Assembly (NCBI RefSeq): GCF_001542815.1
Contig: NZ_CP006992.1
Coordinates: forward strand, 1 to 64,000
DNA: 64,000 nt
Source: Methylobacterium sp. AMS5
GTDB lineage: Bacteria; Pseudomonadota; Alphaproteobacteria; Rhizobiales; Beijerinckiaceae
Reading direction: 5' to 3'
This document shows, in pieces, positions 1 through 10,220 of the stretch. The notes beneath the pieces were generated by a model, which worked only from the letters and a program-made list of their open reading frames with translations, searched no databases and was not told the DNA's origin. Within the stretch, counting starts at the first letter, position 1, and each line of letters starts with the position of its first letter. The position numbers and the translations under genes are program-made.

Positions 1-703
1 ATGCCTGTACGCCCCGTGAGTCGTGACGCAGGCCATGGCCCGTCACGTGGGATGCGGATTGCCCTTCATTAGGGTGCTGCCGCTGGGAGTGCTCAGAAAA
101 CCTCCGATGACCCATCGTCTCCCCTCTGGGCCTGGCGACGCAGCCTGCGCTCGGTGAGGGACACGAAGCCGGGCGGCCTCGCCGAGCTCCAGGTCAGATT
201 CCAAGCCGAGGCTCGATCGGTCGCGGTTGTGCACCGACCCCTACCGCTTCTCCACAGTTCGCGCCGAGTTATCCCGGATCGACGCTTGCACCCGCTTGTT
301 CGGAGCGCTGTGCAGGTTTCGTTAACCACGCGCAAAGTGCTTTCCGTTGCATGGTGCCATGCCGGCCGTGTAGCTTAACAAAACGTTGCCGGGCGATCGG
401 CTCGACAAGATCAGCACCGGCACCCCCAGAGTCGTCCCCAAGTTGCGGGCATGCCTTCGACTCTTCGGTCCCGGCCTGACGACTCGGTGGGCGCGAAGAT
501 GTTTTCCCCGATCGTCCCGCTGTTAGGAGAACGATAGAGGATTGTTGATACACAGCCATCTTTAGCGATGGGCCGCGACGCCGCTCTTGACAGCGCCGCG
601 GCCACTCTTGGCACCGCCCGAATCGGGCGGCGCCTCCTCTGGTGTGGCGTATGCGTACGCGTCCCCTCCGGTTCGCCGGCTGAGGATGCGAGGAGACACG
701 GTG
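1..703. other. Non-coding region upstream of dnaA
   Basis: No convincing gene is seen here; the open frames on both strands are GC-driven and lack coding character. The stretch holds only weak DnaA-box-like matches: TTCTCCACA at 248-256 (one mismatch to TTATCCACA), TTATCCCGG near 269 and TGATACACA near 546. This is the expected place for the dnaA promoter and possibly part of oriC, but the perfect DnaA boxes of the window lie elsewhere (about 6.98 kb). The origin assignment is therefore left open. Confidence 0.5.
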
Positions 704-2209
704 ATGCACCTCGACGGCAGCATGTCGGACGGCGATGGCGGAAACGGCAGGGGAAGCGTCGATCTTCCCGCCGCCTGGACGCGGGTGAAGCGGCGGCTGC
801 GGGCGGAGCTTGGCGAGGATGTCTTCGCAAGCTGGTTCGCCCGCCTCGAACTGGAGAATGTGGAGGGGGGAGTTGCCCGCCTCACCGTTCCGACCCGGTT
901 TCTCAAGAGCTGGATCGAATCGCATTACATCGACCGGGTGCTGACCACGTTCCGCGCTGAGGCCGACGGCGTGAGCCGCATCGAGGTCGGCGTGCGCGGC
1001 CCCTCCGCCCCGGCCCGGCCGAGTGCCGGCGTATCGGCGAAGCCGAACGCGACGAGCGGGCCGCTGAACCGTCTCCATGCGATCGCGACGCCGGCGGCCC
1101 TCCAGGGGCCCGGCCCGATGATCGAGACCGAGATCGCCTCGCCCCGCGGCGATTCGGCCTCGGTCGATCTCAACGGCGCGCCGCTCGATGCGCGGCTCTC
1201 CTTTGCGAACTTCGTGGTCGGCCGTTCCAATGCGCTGGCCCATGCCGCTGCCGAGCGGATCGCCCGCAGCGACAGCGACGGCGCGCTCTACAACCCGCTC
1301 TACGTCCATGCCGGCGTGGGCCTCGGCAAGACGCACCTGCTTCACGCGGCCGGGCACGCCGCCCGCGAGGCGGGGCGCCGGGTGATCTATCTCACCGCCG
1401 ACCGCTTCATGTACGGCTTCGTCAACGCCCTGAAGACGCAGAACGCGCTGGCCTTCAAGGAGCGTCTGCGGGCGATCGATCTGCTCATCCTCGACGACGT
1501 GCAGTTCATCCAGGGCAAGTCGATCCAGACCGAGTTCGGCCACACCCTCAACGCGCTGATCGATTCGGGGCGTCAGGTGGTGGTCGCCTCCGACCGGCCG
1601 CCGACGGAGCTGGAAGCGCTCGACGAGCGCGTGCGCTCGCGTCTCGCCGGTGGTCTCGTCGTCGAGATCGGCGGACTCGACGAGGGGCTTCGTGCCTCGA
1701 TCCTCTCCGCCCGGCTCGACGCCGTGCGCCAGAGCCACCCGAACTTCGAGGTTTCGCCGGCCGTATCGGCCTATGTCGCCCGGGCGATCACGGCCAACGG
1801 CCGCGACCTCGAAGGTGCGGTGAACCGGCTCCTGGCCCACGCGACCCTGACCGGCGCGCCGGTCACGGTCGAGACCGCCGAGACCGCGATCCGCGACCTC
1901 GTGAAGAACCGCGAGCCCAAGCGGGTGAAGATCGAGGACATCCAGAAGCTGGTGGCCTCGCGCTACAACGTCTCGCGTTCCGACATCCTGTCCGAGCGCC
2001 GCACCGCCGCCGTGGTGAAACCGCGCCAGATCGCGATGTATCTGTCGAAGGTGCTGACCCTGCGCTCCCTGCCGGAAATCGGCCGTCGCTTCGGCGGGCG
2101 CGACCACACCACCGTGCTGCACGCGGTGCGCAAGATCGAGAAGCTGATCGGTGAGGATGCGGTGCTCGGCGACGAGGTCGAGCTGCTGAAGCGAATGCTC
2201 CAAGACTGA
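704..2209 (+). CDS. dnaA: Chromosomal replication initiator protein DnaA
   Basis: DnaA is the AAA+ ATPase that binds DnaA boxes and opens the origin. The N-terminal domain I ([21 protein letters not shown]) is followed by a variable linker. Next come the AAA+ core with Walker [11 protein letters not shown] near residue 204 and Walker [10 protein letters not shown] near residue 260, and the C-terminal DNA-binding signature [15 protein letters not shown] near residue 464. The start is taken as ATG 704 because AGGAGA at 691-696 is well spaced from it. GTG 701 and ATG 686 are in-frame alternatives, and the frame stays open further upstream without a credible site. The product is about 501 aa, normal for the family. 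Confidence 0.97.
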   Translation: MHLDGSMSDGDGGNGRGSVDLPAAWTRVKRRLRAELGEDVFASWFARLELENVEGGVARLTVPTRFLKSWIESHYIDRVLTTFRAEADGVSRIEVGVRGPSAPARPSAGVSAKPNATSGPLNRLHAIATPAALQGPGPMIETEIASPRGDSASVDLNGAPLDARLSFANFVVGRSNALAHAAAERIARSDSDGALYNPLYVHAGVGLGKTHLLHAAGHAAREAGRRVIYLTADRFMYGFVNALKTQNALAFKERLRAIDLLILDDVQFIQGKSIQTEFGHTLNALIDSGRQVVVASDRPPTELEALDERVRSRLAGGLVVEIGGLDEGLRASILSARLDAVRQSHPNFEVSPAVSAYVARAITANGRDLEGAVNRLLAHATLTGAPVTVETAETAIRDLVKNREPKRVKIEDIQKLVASRYNVSRSDILSERRTAAVVKPRQIAMYLSKVLTLRSLPEIGRRFGGRDHTTVLHAVRKIEKLIGEDAVLGDEVELLKRMLQD

Positions 2210-2221
2210 GAGACGGCGCTG

Positions 2222-2250
2222 GGCGGGGCCGGGTTCGTCCCGGTCTCGCC
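2222..2250 (+). terminator. Hairpin after dnaA, possible terminator
   Basis: A 12-bp stem (2222-2233 with 2239-2250, two G-T wobbles) and a TTCGT loop lie 12 bases after the dnaA stop. No clear T-tract follows, so it may be a weak or rho-assisted terminator, or an RNA-stabilising hairpin between dnaA and dnaN. Confidence 0.4.
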
Positions 2251-2531
2251 TTGAGGGCGTGTCATCTCGGCTGCGGATCCTGTCCGCTCCGGGCCGCCCT
2301 CCCGAGCCGGGGGCCGTCGCGGGGCGGGACAGTGCGAATGCCGCCCTTGCCTTCGCGGGGGCGCTTCGCCAAGCTGCCGGCCCCGTTCCGCTTCGGAGTG
2401 CCTTGCGAAACGTCCGGTCGCCGACCCGTTCTCCGGTCGCGATGGCCGAACGGGCGTTGGGTGAGCGACATCCTTATCCGGCCTGATTGACGGCGGGCGG
2501 GCCGATTGTTCAAGAGACGACGGGTTTTCCG

Positions 2532-3653
2532 ATGAGAGTCACAGTCGAGCGCGCGGCCCTTCTGAAATCGCTCGGCCACGTGCACCGGGTGGTGGAGCGG
2601 CGCAACACGATTCCGATCCTCTCCAACGTCCTGCTGCGCACCGGCGAGAACGGCCTTCAGCTCAAGGCGACCGACCTCGATATCGAGGTGACCGAGACCG
2701 TCGCCGCCGACGTGCTCGATGCCGGCGCCACCACGGTCCCGGCCCACGTCATCTACGACATCGTTCGCAAGCTGCCCGAGGGCGCGCAGGTCTCGCTGGA
2801 GACCTCCGGTGAGTCGGGCCAGATGACGATCCGTTCCGGCCGCTCACGCTTTGCCCTGGGCGCCCTGCCGGAGGGCGATTTCCCGGATCTCGCCGCGGGC
2901 GAGCTGCCGCATTCGTTCGCCATTCCGGCGGCCGAGCTGAAGCAGCTCATCGAGAAGACGCAGTTCGCGATCTCCACCGAGGAGACACGCTACTACCTCA
3001 ACGGCATCTACTTCCACACCCTCGAGGTCGAGGGCGCCCTGAAGCTGCGGGCGGTGGCGACCGATGGGCACCGGCTCGCTCGCGTCGAGACCGAGGCTCC
3101 CGAGGGCAGCCGCGGGATGCCGGGCATCATCGTCCCGCGCAAAGCCGTCGCCGAGATCCAGAAGCTCGTCGACGATGGCGGCGACAGCGTGCAGGTCGAG
3201 CTGTCCCCGGCCAAGATCCGCCTGACTTTTGCTGGCGGCGTGGTCCTGATCTCGAAGCTGATCGACGGCACCTTCCCCGACTATCAGCGGGTGATTCCCA
3301 CCGGCAACGACAAGCGCCTGACGGTGGAGCGCGACGCCTTCGCCAAGGCGGTAGACCGCGTCTCGACCATCTCGTCCGAGCGTGGCCGCGCCGTGAAGCT
3401 TGCCGTGAGCGAGGGGCGCCTCGCTTTGTCCGTGACCAACCCGGATGCCGGCTCGGCGACCGAGGAACTCGATGTCGATTACGAGGCCTCCGCCCTCGAT
3501 ATCGGCTTCAATGCCCGCTACCTGCTCGACATCACCGCGCAGCTCCAGGGCGACACGGCCCTGTTCAAGCTTGCCGATCCGGGCTCGCCGACGCTGATCC
3601 AGGACCGCGACGGCGCCCCGGCGCTTTATGTGTTGATGCCGATGCGCGTGTGA
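2532..3653 (+). CDS. dnaN: DNA polymerase III beta subunit (sliding clamp)
   Basis: The ring-shaped processivity clamp of DNA polymerase III. It begins MRVTVERAALLKSLGHV, the usual clamp N-terminus, and has the conserved VVERRNTIPILSNVLL and ATDLDIEV segments. It ends ALYVLMPMRV, the conserved C-terminus that lines the clamp-binding pocket. At 373 aa it has normal three-domain length. The frame is open 15 codons further upstream to a TTG, but the ATG at 2532 matches the family N-terminus. It follows dnaA by about 320 bases, the common bacterial order, so it may have its own promoter. Confidence 0.97.
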   Translation: MRVTVERAALLKSLGHVHRVVERRNTIPILSNVLLRTGENGLQLKATDLDIEVTETVAADVLDAGATTVPAHVIYDIVRKLPEGAQVSLETSGESGQMTIRSGRSRFALGALPEGDFPDLAAGELPHSFAIPAAELKQLIEKTQFAISTEETRYYLNGIYFHTLEVEGALKLRAVATDGHRLARVETEAPEGSRGMPGIIVPRKAVAEIQKLVDDGGDSVQVELSPAKIRLTFAGGVVLISKLIDGTFPDYQRVIPTGNDKRLTVERDAFAKAVDRVSTISSERGRAVKLAVSEGRLALSVTNPDAGSATEELDVDYEASALDIGFNARYLLDITAQLQGDTALFKLADPGSPTLIQDRDGAPALYVLMPMRV

Positions 3654-3693
3654 GTCCGCTTCCGGCCGCGGCCGGATCGGATATATCGCTCAC

Positions 3694-4848
3694 ATGGACA
3701 TGCTGCCGGGAGGCCCCCGCCTCACCCGCCTGATCGCCCGCGACTTCCGCAACCACGTCGATCTCGATCTTGCCACCACACGCCGCTTCGTGGCTTTGGT
3801 CGGCGAGAACGGGGCGGGCAAGACGAACATCCTGGAGGCCGTCTCGCTGTTCTGCCCCGGTCGCGGCCTGCGCCGGGCCGATCTTGCGACCATGGCGCGG
3901 TTCGGTGGACCGGGCGGATTCGCCGTGTCGGCGACGCTCGAAGCGTCGGAGGCCGAGCACCGGCTCGGCTCGGGCTACGAGCCGCCGGGTTACGACGGGC
4001 GCGGCACGCGGGTCTGCCGGATCGACGGCGCGACTGCCCCCTCCCCCGTCGCCTTCTCGGAATTCCTGCGCATCGTCTGGCTGACGCCGGATTTCGACGG
4101 GCTGTTCCGCGGTGCGGCCGGCGACCGGCGCCGCTTCCTCGACCGGCTCGTACTCGCCGTCGATGCCGGCCACGGCGCCCGGGTATCGGCGATGGAGCGG
4201 GCCCTGCGCTCGCGTAACCGCCTGCTCGACGAGCGGCCGGACGACGGCCGCTGGCTCGATGCGGTCGAGCGCGAGGTGGCCGAGCTCGGCGTTGCCGTGG
4301 CGCTCGCCCGGCGCGAGACGGTGGAGCGTCTCGACCGGTTGATCGCCGAGACGCGGGACGATGCGGCGCCCTTTCCGTGGGCCTCGCTCCGGCTGGAGGG
4401 CGACCTCGACGATCTCGTCGCGGTCTGGCCGGCTTTGGAGGCGGAGGATCGCTTTCGCCGCGCGCTGATGCAGGGCCGCAACCGCGACCGCGCGGCCGGC
4501 CGCACCCTAATCGGGCCGCAGACGACCGACCTCGTCGTGCGCCACGGCCCCAAGGACGTGCCCGCCGCCACCGCGTCGACCGGCGAGCAGAAGGCGCTGT
4601 TGATCGGCCTCGTGCTCGCCCATGCCCGCCTGGTGCGGGCGATGAGCGGGCTCGCGCCCCTCATCCTTCTCGACGAGGTCGCCGCGCATCTCGATCCGCG
4701 TCGCCGCGGCGGGCTGTTCGATGCCCTCGAAGCATTGGAGGGACAGGTCTGGATGACGGGCGCCGACCCGGCGCTCTTCGCCGAGCTGGAAGGCCGGGCC
4801 GACCTGATCGGCGTGACGGATGGCCGCCTCGTGCCGGCCGCGTCGTGA
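3694..4848 (+). CDS. recF: DNA replication and repair protein RecF
   Basis: RecF is an SMC-like ATPase that, with RecO and RecR, loads RecA on gapped DNA. Walker [10 protein letters not shown] lies near residue 37. The ABC-type signature region [17 protein letters not shown] is near residue 294 and Walker [13 protein letters not shown] near residue 326. The N-terminal [10 protein letters not shown] is typical. Length 384 aa is normal. It lies 40 bases after dnaN, so the two are probably co-transcribed. ATG 3694 is used; ATG 3700 is an equally possible start. Confidence 0.96.
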   Translation: MDMLPGGPRLTRLIARDFRNHVDLDLATTRRFVALVGENGAGKTNILEAVSLFCPGRGLRRADLATMARFGGPGGFAVSATLEASEAEHRLGSGYEPPGYDGRGTRVCRIDGATAPSPVAFSEFLRIVWLTPDFDGLFRGAAGDRRRFLDRLVLAVDAGHGARVSAMERALRSRNRLLDERPDDGRWLDAVEREVAELGVAVALARRETVERLDRLIAETRDDAAPFPWASLRLEGDLDDLVAVWPALEAEDRFRRALMQGRNRDRAAGRTLIGPQTTDLVVRHGPKDVPAATASTGEQKALLIGLVLAHARLVRAMSGLAPLILLDEVAAHLDPRRRGGLFDALEALEGQVWMTGADPALFAELEGRADLIGVTDGRLVPAAS

Positions 4849-5041
4849 GGTTTGGTCATCACCGCGGTCTTGCTTGCGCGCCCCGGCGATGCCAGCTTCC
4901 CGGCGCGTCGTTCCACGGCCGCTGCTTATGTCCGCGGGCATGGCGGCCTCTCGCCCGGACCGCCGCAAGCGGTTGCCCCGCCGCTCGTCCGTAAGCCGGA
5001 GCGGGCGTTCGTTTCGCCCCTCGCCTATCGCAAGTGATCCG

Positions 5042-6889
5042 ATGACAGCTCGCCTCGACGAGGCCCGTGCCGCGCTGAAAAAAACCTTCGGCTACGACGA
5101 TTTTCGTCCCGGCCAGGACGAGGTGATCGGCGCCGTCCTCGACGGCACGGACGTGTTCGCGGTGATGCCGACGGGCTCGGGCAAGTCGATGACATACCAG
5201 TTGCCGGCCCTGGTCGATGCCGGGCTGACGGTCGTGGTCTCGCCGCTGATCGCGCTGATGCACGATCAGGTGCAGCAGATGCACGCCTTCGGCATCGAGG
5301 CCGCGACCCTCAACTCGACGATCGCGGAGACGGCGTCGCGGGAGACGTGGCGCAAGATCCGCTCCGGCGAACTGCGCCTGCTGTTCGTCTCGCCGGAGCG
5401 GCTGCTGATGGACGGTTGCATGGAGGCGCTGCGCGGGGCGGGCGTGCGGCGGCTCGCGGTGGACGAAGCCCACTGCGTCTCGCAATGGGGCCACGATTTC
5501 CGCCCCGAATACCGCGAGATCGCCCGCGCCCGCGAGGCGCTCGGCAACGTGCAGACCCTGGCGCTCACCGCCACCGCCGACGCCGCGACCCGCGCGGAGA
5601 TCGCCGAGCGGCTGTTTCCGGCGGGACGCCCTCCGAAAACCTTCGTCCACTCCTTCGACCGGCCCAATATCCGGCTGACCTTCCAGCCCAAGGACAACCC
5701 GACCCGCCAGTTGGAGCGCTTCCTGCGCGACCGCCGCGCGGAGAGCGGCATCATCTACTGCTCCTCGCGCAAGCGGGTGGAACAGCTCGCCGATACTCTC
5801 AAGGGGGACGGCTTCAACGCCCTGCCCTACCATGCCGGGCTCGACCAGGGCACGCGGGCGAGGAACCAGGACACCTTCCTCCAGGAGGACGGCGTGGTGA
5901 TGACTGCCACGATCGCCTTCGGCATGGGCATCAACAAGCCGGATGTGCGCTACGTCTGCCACGCCGACATGCCGACCAACATCGAGGGCTATTACCAGGA
6001 GATCGGCCGCGCCGGCCGCGACGGGCTGCCCTCCGACACCCTGACCCTCTACGGCCTCGACGACATGGCGCTGCGCCGCCGCCAGATCGACGAGAAGGAG
6101 ATCTCGGAGGAGCGCCGCCGGGTCGAACGGCGCAAGCTCGAGGCGATGATCGCTCTGTGCGAGGGCGCCGCCTGCCGCCGCCAATCGCTGCTCGGCTATT
6201 TCGGTGAGGCGAGCGAGCGCTGCGGGCGCTGCGATCTGTGCCGCGGCGGCGTCTCCCTCATCGACGGGACTGTGGCGGCCCAGAAGCTGCTCTCCGCCAT
6301 CGTCCGCACCGGGCAGCGCTTCGGCGCGGCCTATGTCTGCGACGTCGTGCATGGCAAGGAGAGCGAATCCATCCGTCGTAACGGTCACGCCGCGCTCAAA
6401 ACCTTCGGCGTCGGCAACGACAAGCCGGTGGCGGCGTGGCGCGCCCTACTGCGCCAGCTCTTCGCGGCCGGAGCGGTCGCCGAGAACACCGACGGCTATG
6501 GCGGCCTCGTGATGACCGACAAGGGCGAGGCCATCCTGTTCGGCCGCGAGACGATCGAGGTCAGGCCCGATCCGGAGCCGAAGAAGGCCGAGCCGAGGAG
6601 CCGCCGCGCCGCGCCGCGCGACGACGAGGCGAATGCGCTGAGCGAGGCGGATGAAGCGCTGTTCCAGCACCTGCGGGGCCTTCGCGCCACCATCGCGCGG
6701 GCGGAGGGCATCGCCGCGTTCATGGTGTTCCCCGACCGCACCCTGATCGAGATGGCGCGCTCAAAACCCGTCGATCTCTGGGCGCTCCGAACCGTCCATG
6801 GCGTCGGCGAGCGCAAGCGCGAGGCTTATGGCGAGCGCTTCACCGACACGATCCGTGAATTCCTGGCCGACGCGAAGCGAGCTGGCTGA
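5042..6889 (+). CDS. recQ: ATP-dependent DNA helicase RecQ
   Basis: A 3'-5' superfamily 2 helicase of the RecF recombination pathway. From the N-terminus: FRPGQDEVI (motif 0), Walker A PTGSGKS near residue 43, and DEAH box [18 protein letters not shown] near residue 139. A zinc-binding RQC module follows with four cysteines in CEGAAC and CGRCDLC (about residues 373-400). The C-terminal HRDC domain covers about residues 530-606. It has 615 aa. The frame is open upstream to 4820, but that stretch is Arg/Ser-rich and unlike the family; ATG 5042 begins the homologous part. Confidence 0.95.
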   Translation: MTARLDEARAALKKTFGYDDFRPGQDEVIGAVLDGTDVFAVMPTGSGKSMTYQLPALVDAGLTVVVSPLIALMHDQVQQMHAFGIEAATLNSTIAETASRETWRKIRSGELRLLFVSPERLLMDGCMEALRGAGVRRLAVDEAHCVSQWGHDFRPEYREIARAREALGNVQTLALTATADAATRAEIAERLFPAGRPPKTFVHSFDRPNIRLTFQPKDNPTRQLERFLRDRRAESGIIYCSSRKRVEQLADTLKGDGFNALPYHAGLDQGTRARNQDTFLQEDGVVMTATIAFGMGINKPDVRYVCHADMPTNIEGYYQEIGRAGRDGLPSDTLTLYGLDDMALRRRQIDEKEISEERRRVERRKLEAMIALCEGAACRRQSLLGYFGEASERCGRCDLCRGGVSLIDGTVAAQKLLSAIVRTGQRFGAAYVCDVVHGKESESIRRNGHAALKTFGVGNDKPVAAWRALLRQLFAAGAVAENTDGYGGLVMTDKGEAILFGRETIEVRPDPEPKKAEPRSRRAAPRDDEANALSEADEALFQHLRGLRATIARAEGIAAFMVFPDRTLIEMARSKPVDLWALRTVHGVGERKREAYGERFTDTIREFLADAKRAG

Positions 6890-6977
6890 CCTCTCGGCGC
6901 GAATCGACCGCAAACCTCGCCCGAAATGCCGTCTCGCGACCTCCCGCCGCAGGTCGCGCGATTTGCGTCACGCTGAG

Positions 6978-6997
6978 TTATCCACATATTATCCACA
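6978..6997 (+). promoter_or_regulatory. Tandem perfect DnaA boxes
   Basis: Two exact copies of the 9-mer TTATCCACA lie at 6978-6986 and 6989-6997, 11 bases apart (one helical turn), in the same orientation. They sit in the short AT-leaning gap between recQ and the uncharacterised gene at 7079. A poorer match (CTGTCCACA) follows near 7058. They could regulate the gene at 7079, titrate DnaA, or be part of an origin. Confidence 0.75.
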
Positions 6998-7078
6998 AGA
7001 ACATATGGCGAACACGCGCCGTCAGCGAGGGCGGCGCGGCTCCGCGCACTTCGTCTGTCCACAGCCTCGGAGCGCACC

Positions 7079-7765
7079 ATGAGAACGGCCGACAAGCAGA
7101 TCGCCGACATCCTCGTTCGCTTCGGCGAGCCCTTCGCGGGCAACGTCTGGCGCGTGCAGGGCACCGCCGTGATCTACCACAAGACCCTGGAGCGGATCGC
7201 CGCCCACACCAAGATCCGCTTCGATCCGCCGACCCTTCTGCGCAGCGAGCGCGACGAGGCGGTGATCCTCGTCACCGGCCACATGCCCGGCGAGAAGGCC
7301 GGCGAGGAGCGGGTCGAGTGGTCGATCGGTGAGGCGCTGGTCAATGTGAACTATCGCGTCTCCGCTCGGCAGGCAGCCTATGTCTACGCCATGGCCGAGA
7401 AGCGGGCGAAGGACCGGGTGATCCTCAAGCTGATCGAGCTGCACGGCCTCGTCTATTCCGAGGAGGAGGCGGACGAGTTCCGCCAGAACCAACCGATGGC
7501 GATCCGCGCGGTGGACGAGGACTTCGACGCGCCGCCGGCCTTCGATGAGGTGACCGAGCAGGAAGCCGACCTCAAGCGCCTGATCGACGAGGCGGAATCG
7601 ATCAACGCGGTGACCGATCTGATGCTCGACGAGCGCACGCAGGGCATCCTCAACGCCATGCCGCACGGCACCCGCGAGGAGGTGCGCGACTACGCCAAGG
7701 CGCGGCTCAGGGCCCTCGGCTGGCCGCCGGCCAAGAAGGGCGGACGCGGCAGCCGCGCTGCGTGA
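7079..7765 (+). CDS. Uncharacterised conserved-looking protein in a recombination neighbourhood
   Basis: Family not recognised with confidence. The 228-aa protein is soluble, has no signal peptide or membrane segment, and ends in a basic tail (KKGGRGSRAA). An N-terminal mixed alpha/beta part (WRVQGTAVIYHKTLERIAAHTK) is followed by a helical core YAMAEKRAKDRVILKLIELHG and an acidic stretch YSEEEADEF. The AEKRAKDRVILKL block loosely recalls the AETRAxxRAL helix of Rad52-type single-strand annealing proteins, a resemblance noted by eye only. Position between recQ and recD2 fits a DNA-metabolism role. ATG 7079 is used. Two DnaA boxes lie about 85 bases upstream. Confidence 0.7.
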   Translation: MRTADKQIADILVRFGEPFAGNVWRVQGTAVIYHKTLERIAAHTKIRFDPPTLLRSERDEAVILVTGHMPGEKAGEERVEWSIGEALVNVNYRVSARQAAYVYAMAEKRAKDRVILKLIELHGLVYSEEEADEFRQNQPMAIRAVDEDFDAPPAFDEVTEQEADLKRLIDEAESINAVTDLMLDERTQGILNAMPHGTREEVRDYAKARLRALGWPPAKKGGRGSRAA

Positions 7766-7775
7766 AGGGATTTTA

Positions 7776-7854
7776 CCGAAGGGCAAGCCCTTCGGCGGGG
7801 TGCCGGCGTATCCCAGGGCTCTGCCCTGGACCCGCGAAAGGAGGTGTCCTTTCG
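7776..7854. repeat. Triple-hairpin intergenic element
   Basis: Three perfect hairpins lie in a row: a 9-bp stem at 7776-7784/7787-7795, a 7-bp stem at 7813-7819/7823-7829 and an 8-bp stem at 7835-7842/7847-7854. This is typical of REP-like or MITE-like intergenic repeats in this group. The third hairpin contains AAAGGAGGTG, a strong Shine-Dalgarno-like string, but no gene starts at the right distance. Only one copy was found in the window, so repeat status is inferred from structure. Confidence 0.55.
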
Positions 7855-7875
7855 AAACCATGACGGATCGAGCGC

Positions 7876-10077
7876 ATGAATACGCCCCTCCGCTCCTCAG
7901 CCATCGATGGCGCCGCTTCCCTCGACATGCTCGCCGGCTCGGTCGAGCGGGTGACGTTCCACAGCGCCGAGACGGGCTTCTGCGTGCTCAAGGTCCATGC
8001 CCGCGGCCGGCGCGACCTCGTGCCGGTGGTGGGCCATGCCCCCGCCATCGCCGCGGGCGAGTGGCTGACGGCTTCCGGGCGATGGGTCACGGATCGTGAG
8101 CACGGCCTCCAGTTCCGCGCCGACACGCTCCAAGTGACGCCGCCGACGGGGATCGAGGGCATCGAGCGCTACCTCGCCTCCGGTCAGATGCGCGGCATCG
8201 GCCCGATGATGGCCAAGCGCATCGTCGCCCGCTTCGGCGAGGCGGTGTTCGAGATCATCGAGGCCGCGCCCGCGCGCCTCACCGAGGTCGAGGGCGTCGG
8301 CCGGAAGCGCGCCGCCCGCATCGTCAAGGGCTGGGCCGAGCAGAAGGCCGTGCGGGAGATCATGATCTTCCTGCACGCCCACGGCGTCGGCACCGCGCGA
8401 GCGACCCGGATCTTCCGCACCTATGGCGGAGATTCGCTGAAGGTCATGGCCGAGGATCCCTATCGGCTCGCCCGCGACATCCGTGGCATCGGCTTCCGCA
8501 CGGCCGACGCCATTGCCCTGCGCCTCGGCCTCGCCCGGGACGCGCCGCAGCGGCTCGCCGCCGGTGTCTCCTACGCGCTCCAGACGGCGATGGATGAGGG
8601 CCATTGCGGGCTTCCCGTCGAGCGGCTGGTGCGCCGGGCCGCCGACCTTCTCGACGTCGCGCCCGACCTCGTCCGGCTCGCCGCGGCGCTCGCCCTGCGC
8701 GAGGGCCGGGAGGTTGTCGCGGATACGCTTCGCGGCGAGCCCTGCCTGTTCCTGAAGGGCCTGCACGGCGCCGAGCGCGCCATCGCGATGCGGCTGGCCG
8801 AGCGCGCCGCCGGACTGCCACCTTGGCTTGCGATCGACTTCGCTCTGGCCAAGCCCTGGGTCGAGGCGAAGACGGGAAAGACGCTGTCCGCCTCGCAGGC
8901 CGAGGCGGTCGGGCTGGTGCTCCATTCGAAGCTCTGCGTTCTCACCGGCGGGCCCGGCGTCGGCAAGACCAGCACCCTCGATGCGATCCTTCGCATCCTC
9001 ACCGCCAAGGGCGTGCGGGTGCTGCTCGCCGCCCCCACCGGCCGGGCGGCCAAGCGCATGGCCGAGCAGACCGGGCTAGAAGCACGCACCATCCACCGTC
9101 TACTGGAGATCGACCCACGCAATGGCGGCTTTCAGCGCAACGAGGACAACCCGCTCGATTGCGATCTGCTTGTCATCGACGAGACCTCAATGGTCGACGT
9201 GCCGCTGATGCATGCGCTGCTGAAGGCCGTACCGGAGCGGGCGGGCCTGATCCTCGTCGGCGATGTCGATCAGCTGCCCTCGGTCGGGCCGGGACAGATG
9301 CTCGCCGACGTGATTGCCTCCGGGACCGTGCCGGTGGCGCGCCTCACCGAGATCTTCCGTCAGGCGGCGCAGAGCCGGATCGTCGTCAACGCCCACAGCA
9401 TCAACACCGGGCGGATGCCGACCGCACCCGCCAAGGGCGAGCCGAGCGACTTCTACCTCGTCGAGATCGAGGACGCGGACGAGGGCGTGGACACGCTGAT
9501 CGAACTCGTGACCCGCCGCATCCCCCGCCGCTTCGGCCTCGATCCCACCCGGGACATCCAAGTGCTGACGCCGATGATCCGCGGCTCGCTCGGCAGTCGC
9601 AACCTCAACAACGCCCTTCAGCGCGTGTTGAATCCGTCGCCATCGGCGGAGGTTGAGCGCTTCGGCTGGCGCTTCGCCCCCGGCGACCGGGTGATGGAGA
9701 CCCGCAACGACTACGACCGCGACGTGTTCAACGGCGACCTCGGCATGGTCAGCGCCATCGATGCGGATGACGAAGCGCTCGTGGTCGATTTCGACGGTCG
9801 CGCGGTGATCTACCCGTTCAACGAACTCGACACGCTGGTGCCGGCCGTCGCCACGACGATCCACAAGGCGCAGGGGTCGGAATATCCGGCCGTGGTGATT
9901 CCGGTGGTGACGCAGCACCGCACGATGCTGGCGCGCAACCTGCTCTATACCGGCGTCACCCGTGGGCGTCGCCTCGTCGTGCTGATCGGCCAGCGCCGGG
10001 CCCTCGCGATGGCGATCCGCGAAGGCGCCTCGCGGCGTCGCTGGACCAAACTCCGGGAGTGGCTGGACGCCGCCTGA
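7876..10077 (+). CDS. recD2: RecD2-type ATP-dependent 5'-3' DNA helicase
   Basis: A superfamily 1B helicase of the RecD2/YrrC branch, found in bacteria independently of RecBC. The N-terminal OB-like part is followed by helix-hairpin-helix motifs (about residues 100-160, including VEGVGRKRAARIVKG). The motor carries Walker A GGPGVGKTST near residue 358, Walker B LLVIDETSMVD near residue 435, and a late motif TTIHKAQGSEYPAVVIP with YTGVTRGRRLVVLIG. Length 733 aa is normal for RecD2. No recB or recC is nearby. Likely role: processing of stalled forks or double-strand ends. Confidence 0.9.
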   Translation: MNTPLRSSAIDGAASLDMLAGSVERVTFHSAETGFCVLKVHARGRRDLVPVVGHAPAIAAGEWLTASGRWVTDREHGLQFRADTLQVTPPTGIEGIERYLASGQMRGIGPMMAKRIVARFGEAVFEIIEAAPARLTEVEGVGRKRAARIVKGWAEQKAVREIMIFLHAHGVGTARATRIFRTYGGDSLKVMAEDPYRLARDIRGIGFRTADAIALRLGLARDAPQRLAAGVSYALQTAMDEGHCGLPVERLVRRAADLLDVAPDLVRLAAALALREGREVVADTLRGEPCLFLKGLHGAERAIAMRLAERAAGLPPWLAIDFALAKPWVEAKTGKTLSASQAEAVGLVLHSKLCVLTGGPGVGKTSTLDAILRILTAKGVRVLLAAPTGRAAKRMAEQTGLEARTIHRLLEIDPRNGGFQRNEDNPLDCDLLVIDETSMVDVPLMHALLKAVPERAGLILVGDVDQLPSVGPGQMLADVIASGTVPVARLTEIFRQAAQSRIVVNAHSINTGRMPTAPAKGEPSDFYLVEIEDADEGVDTLIELVTRRIPRRFGLDPTRDIQVLTPMIRGSLGSRNLNNALQRVLNPSPSAEVERFGWRFAPGDRVMETRNDYDRDVFNGDLGMVSAIDADDEALVVDFDGRAVIYPFNELDTLVPAVATTIHKAQGSEYPAVVIPVVTQHRTMLARNLLYTGVTRGRRLVVLIGQRRALAMAIREGASRRRWTKLREWLDAA

Positions 10078-10220
10078 GGCTGGGCCGTCGGCGTTTTGCC
10101 CTCGCCCCGGCCCTGCCGCATCGTGTAGGCAGCGGGCGAAGGGGCGTGTCGTCTGCACGCCCCGCCATCGGTCGAGACAAACGGCGGTCCGCCATTCCTG
10201 AATCCGTAGACGCGCATCCC

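Noticed and set aside
269..2203. Long minus-strand open frame covering dnaA and its upstream region
   Set aside because: It is antisense to dnaA and typical of GC-rich DNA, where reverse frames lack stops; it has no recognisable domain and Arg/Gly/Asp-biased composition. The same applies to other long antisense frames, for example over recQ and rpsA.
7837..7862. AAAGGAGGTG as ribosome site for an ATG at 7860
   Set aside because: The spacing is about 13 bases and that ATG is out of frame with recD2; the string is one arm of a hairpin in the intergenic element.
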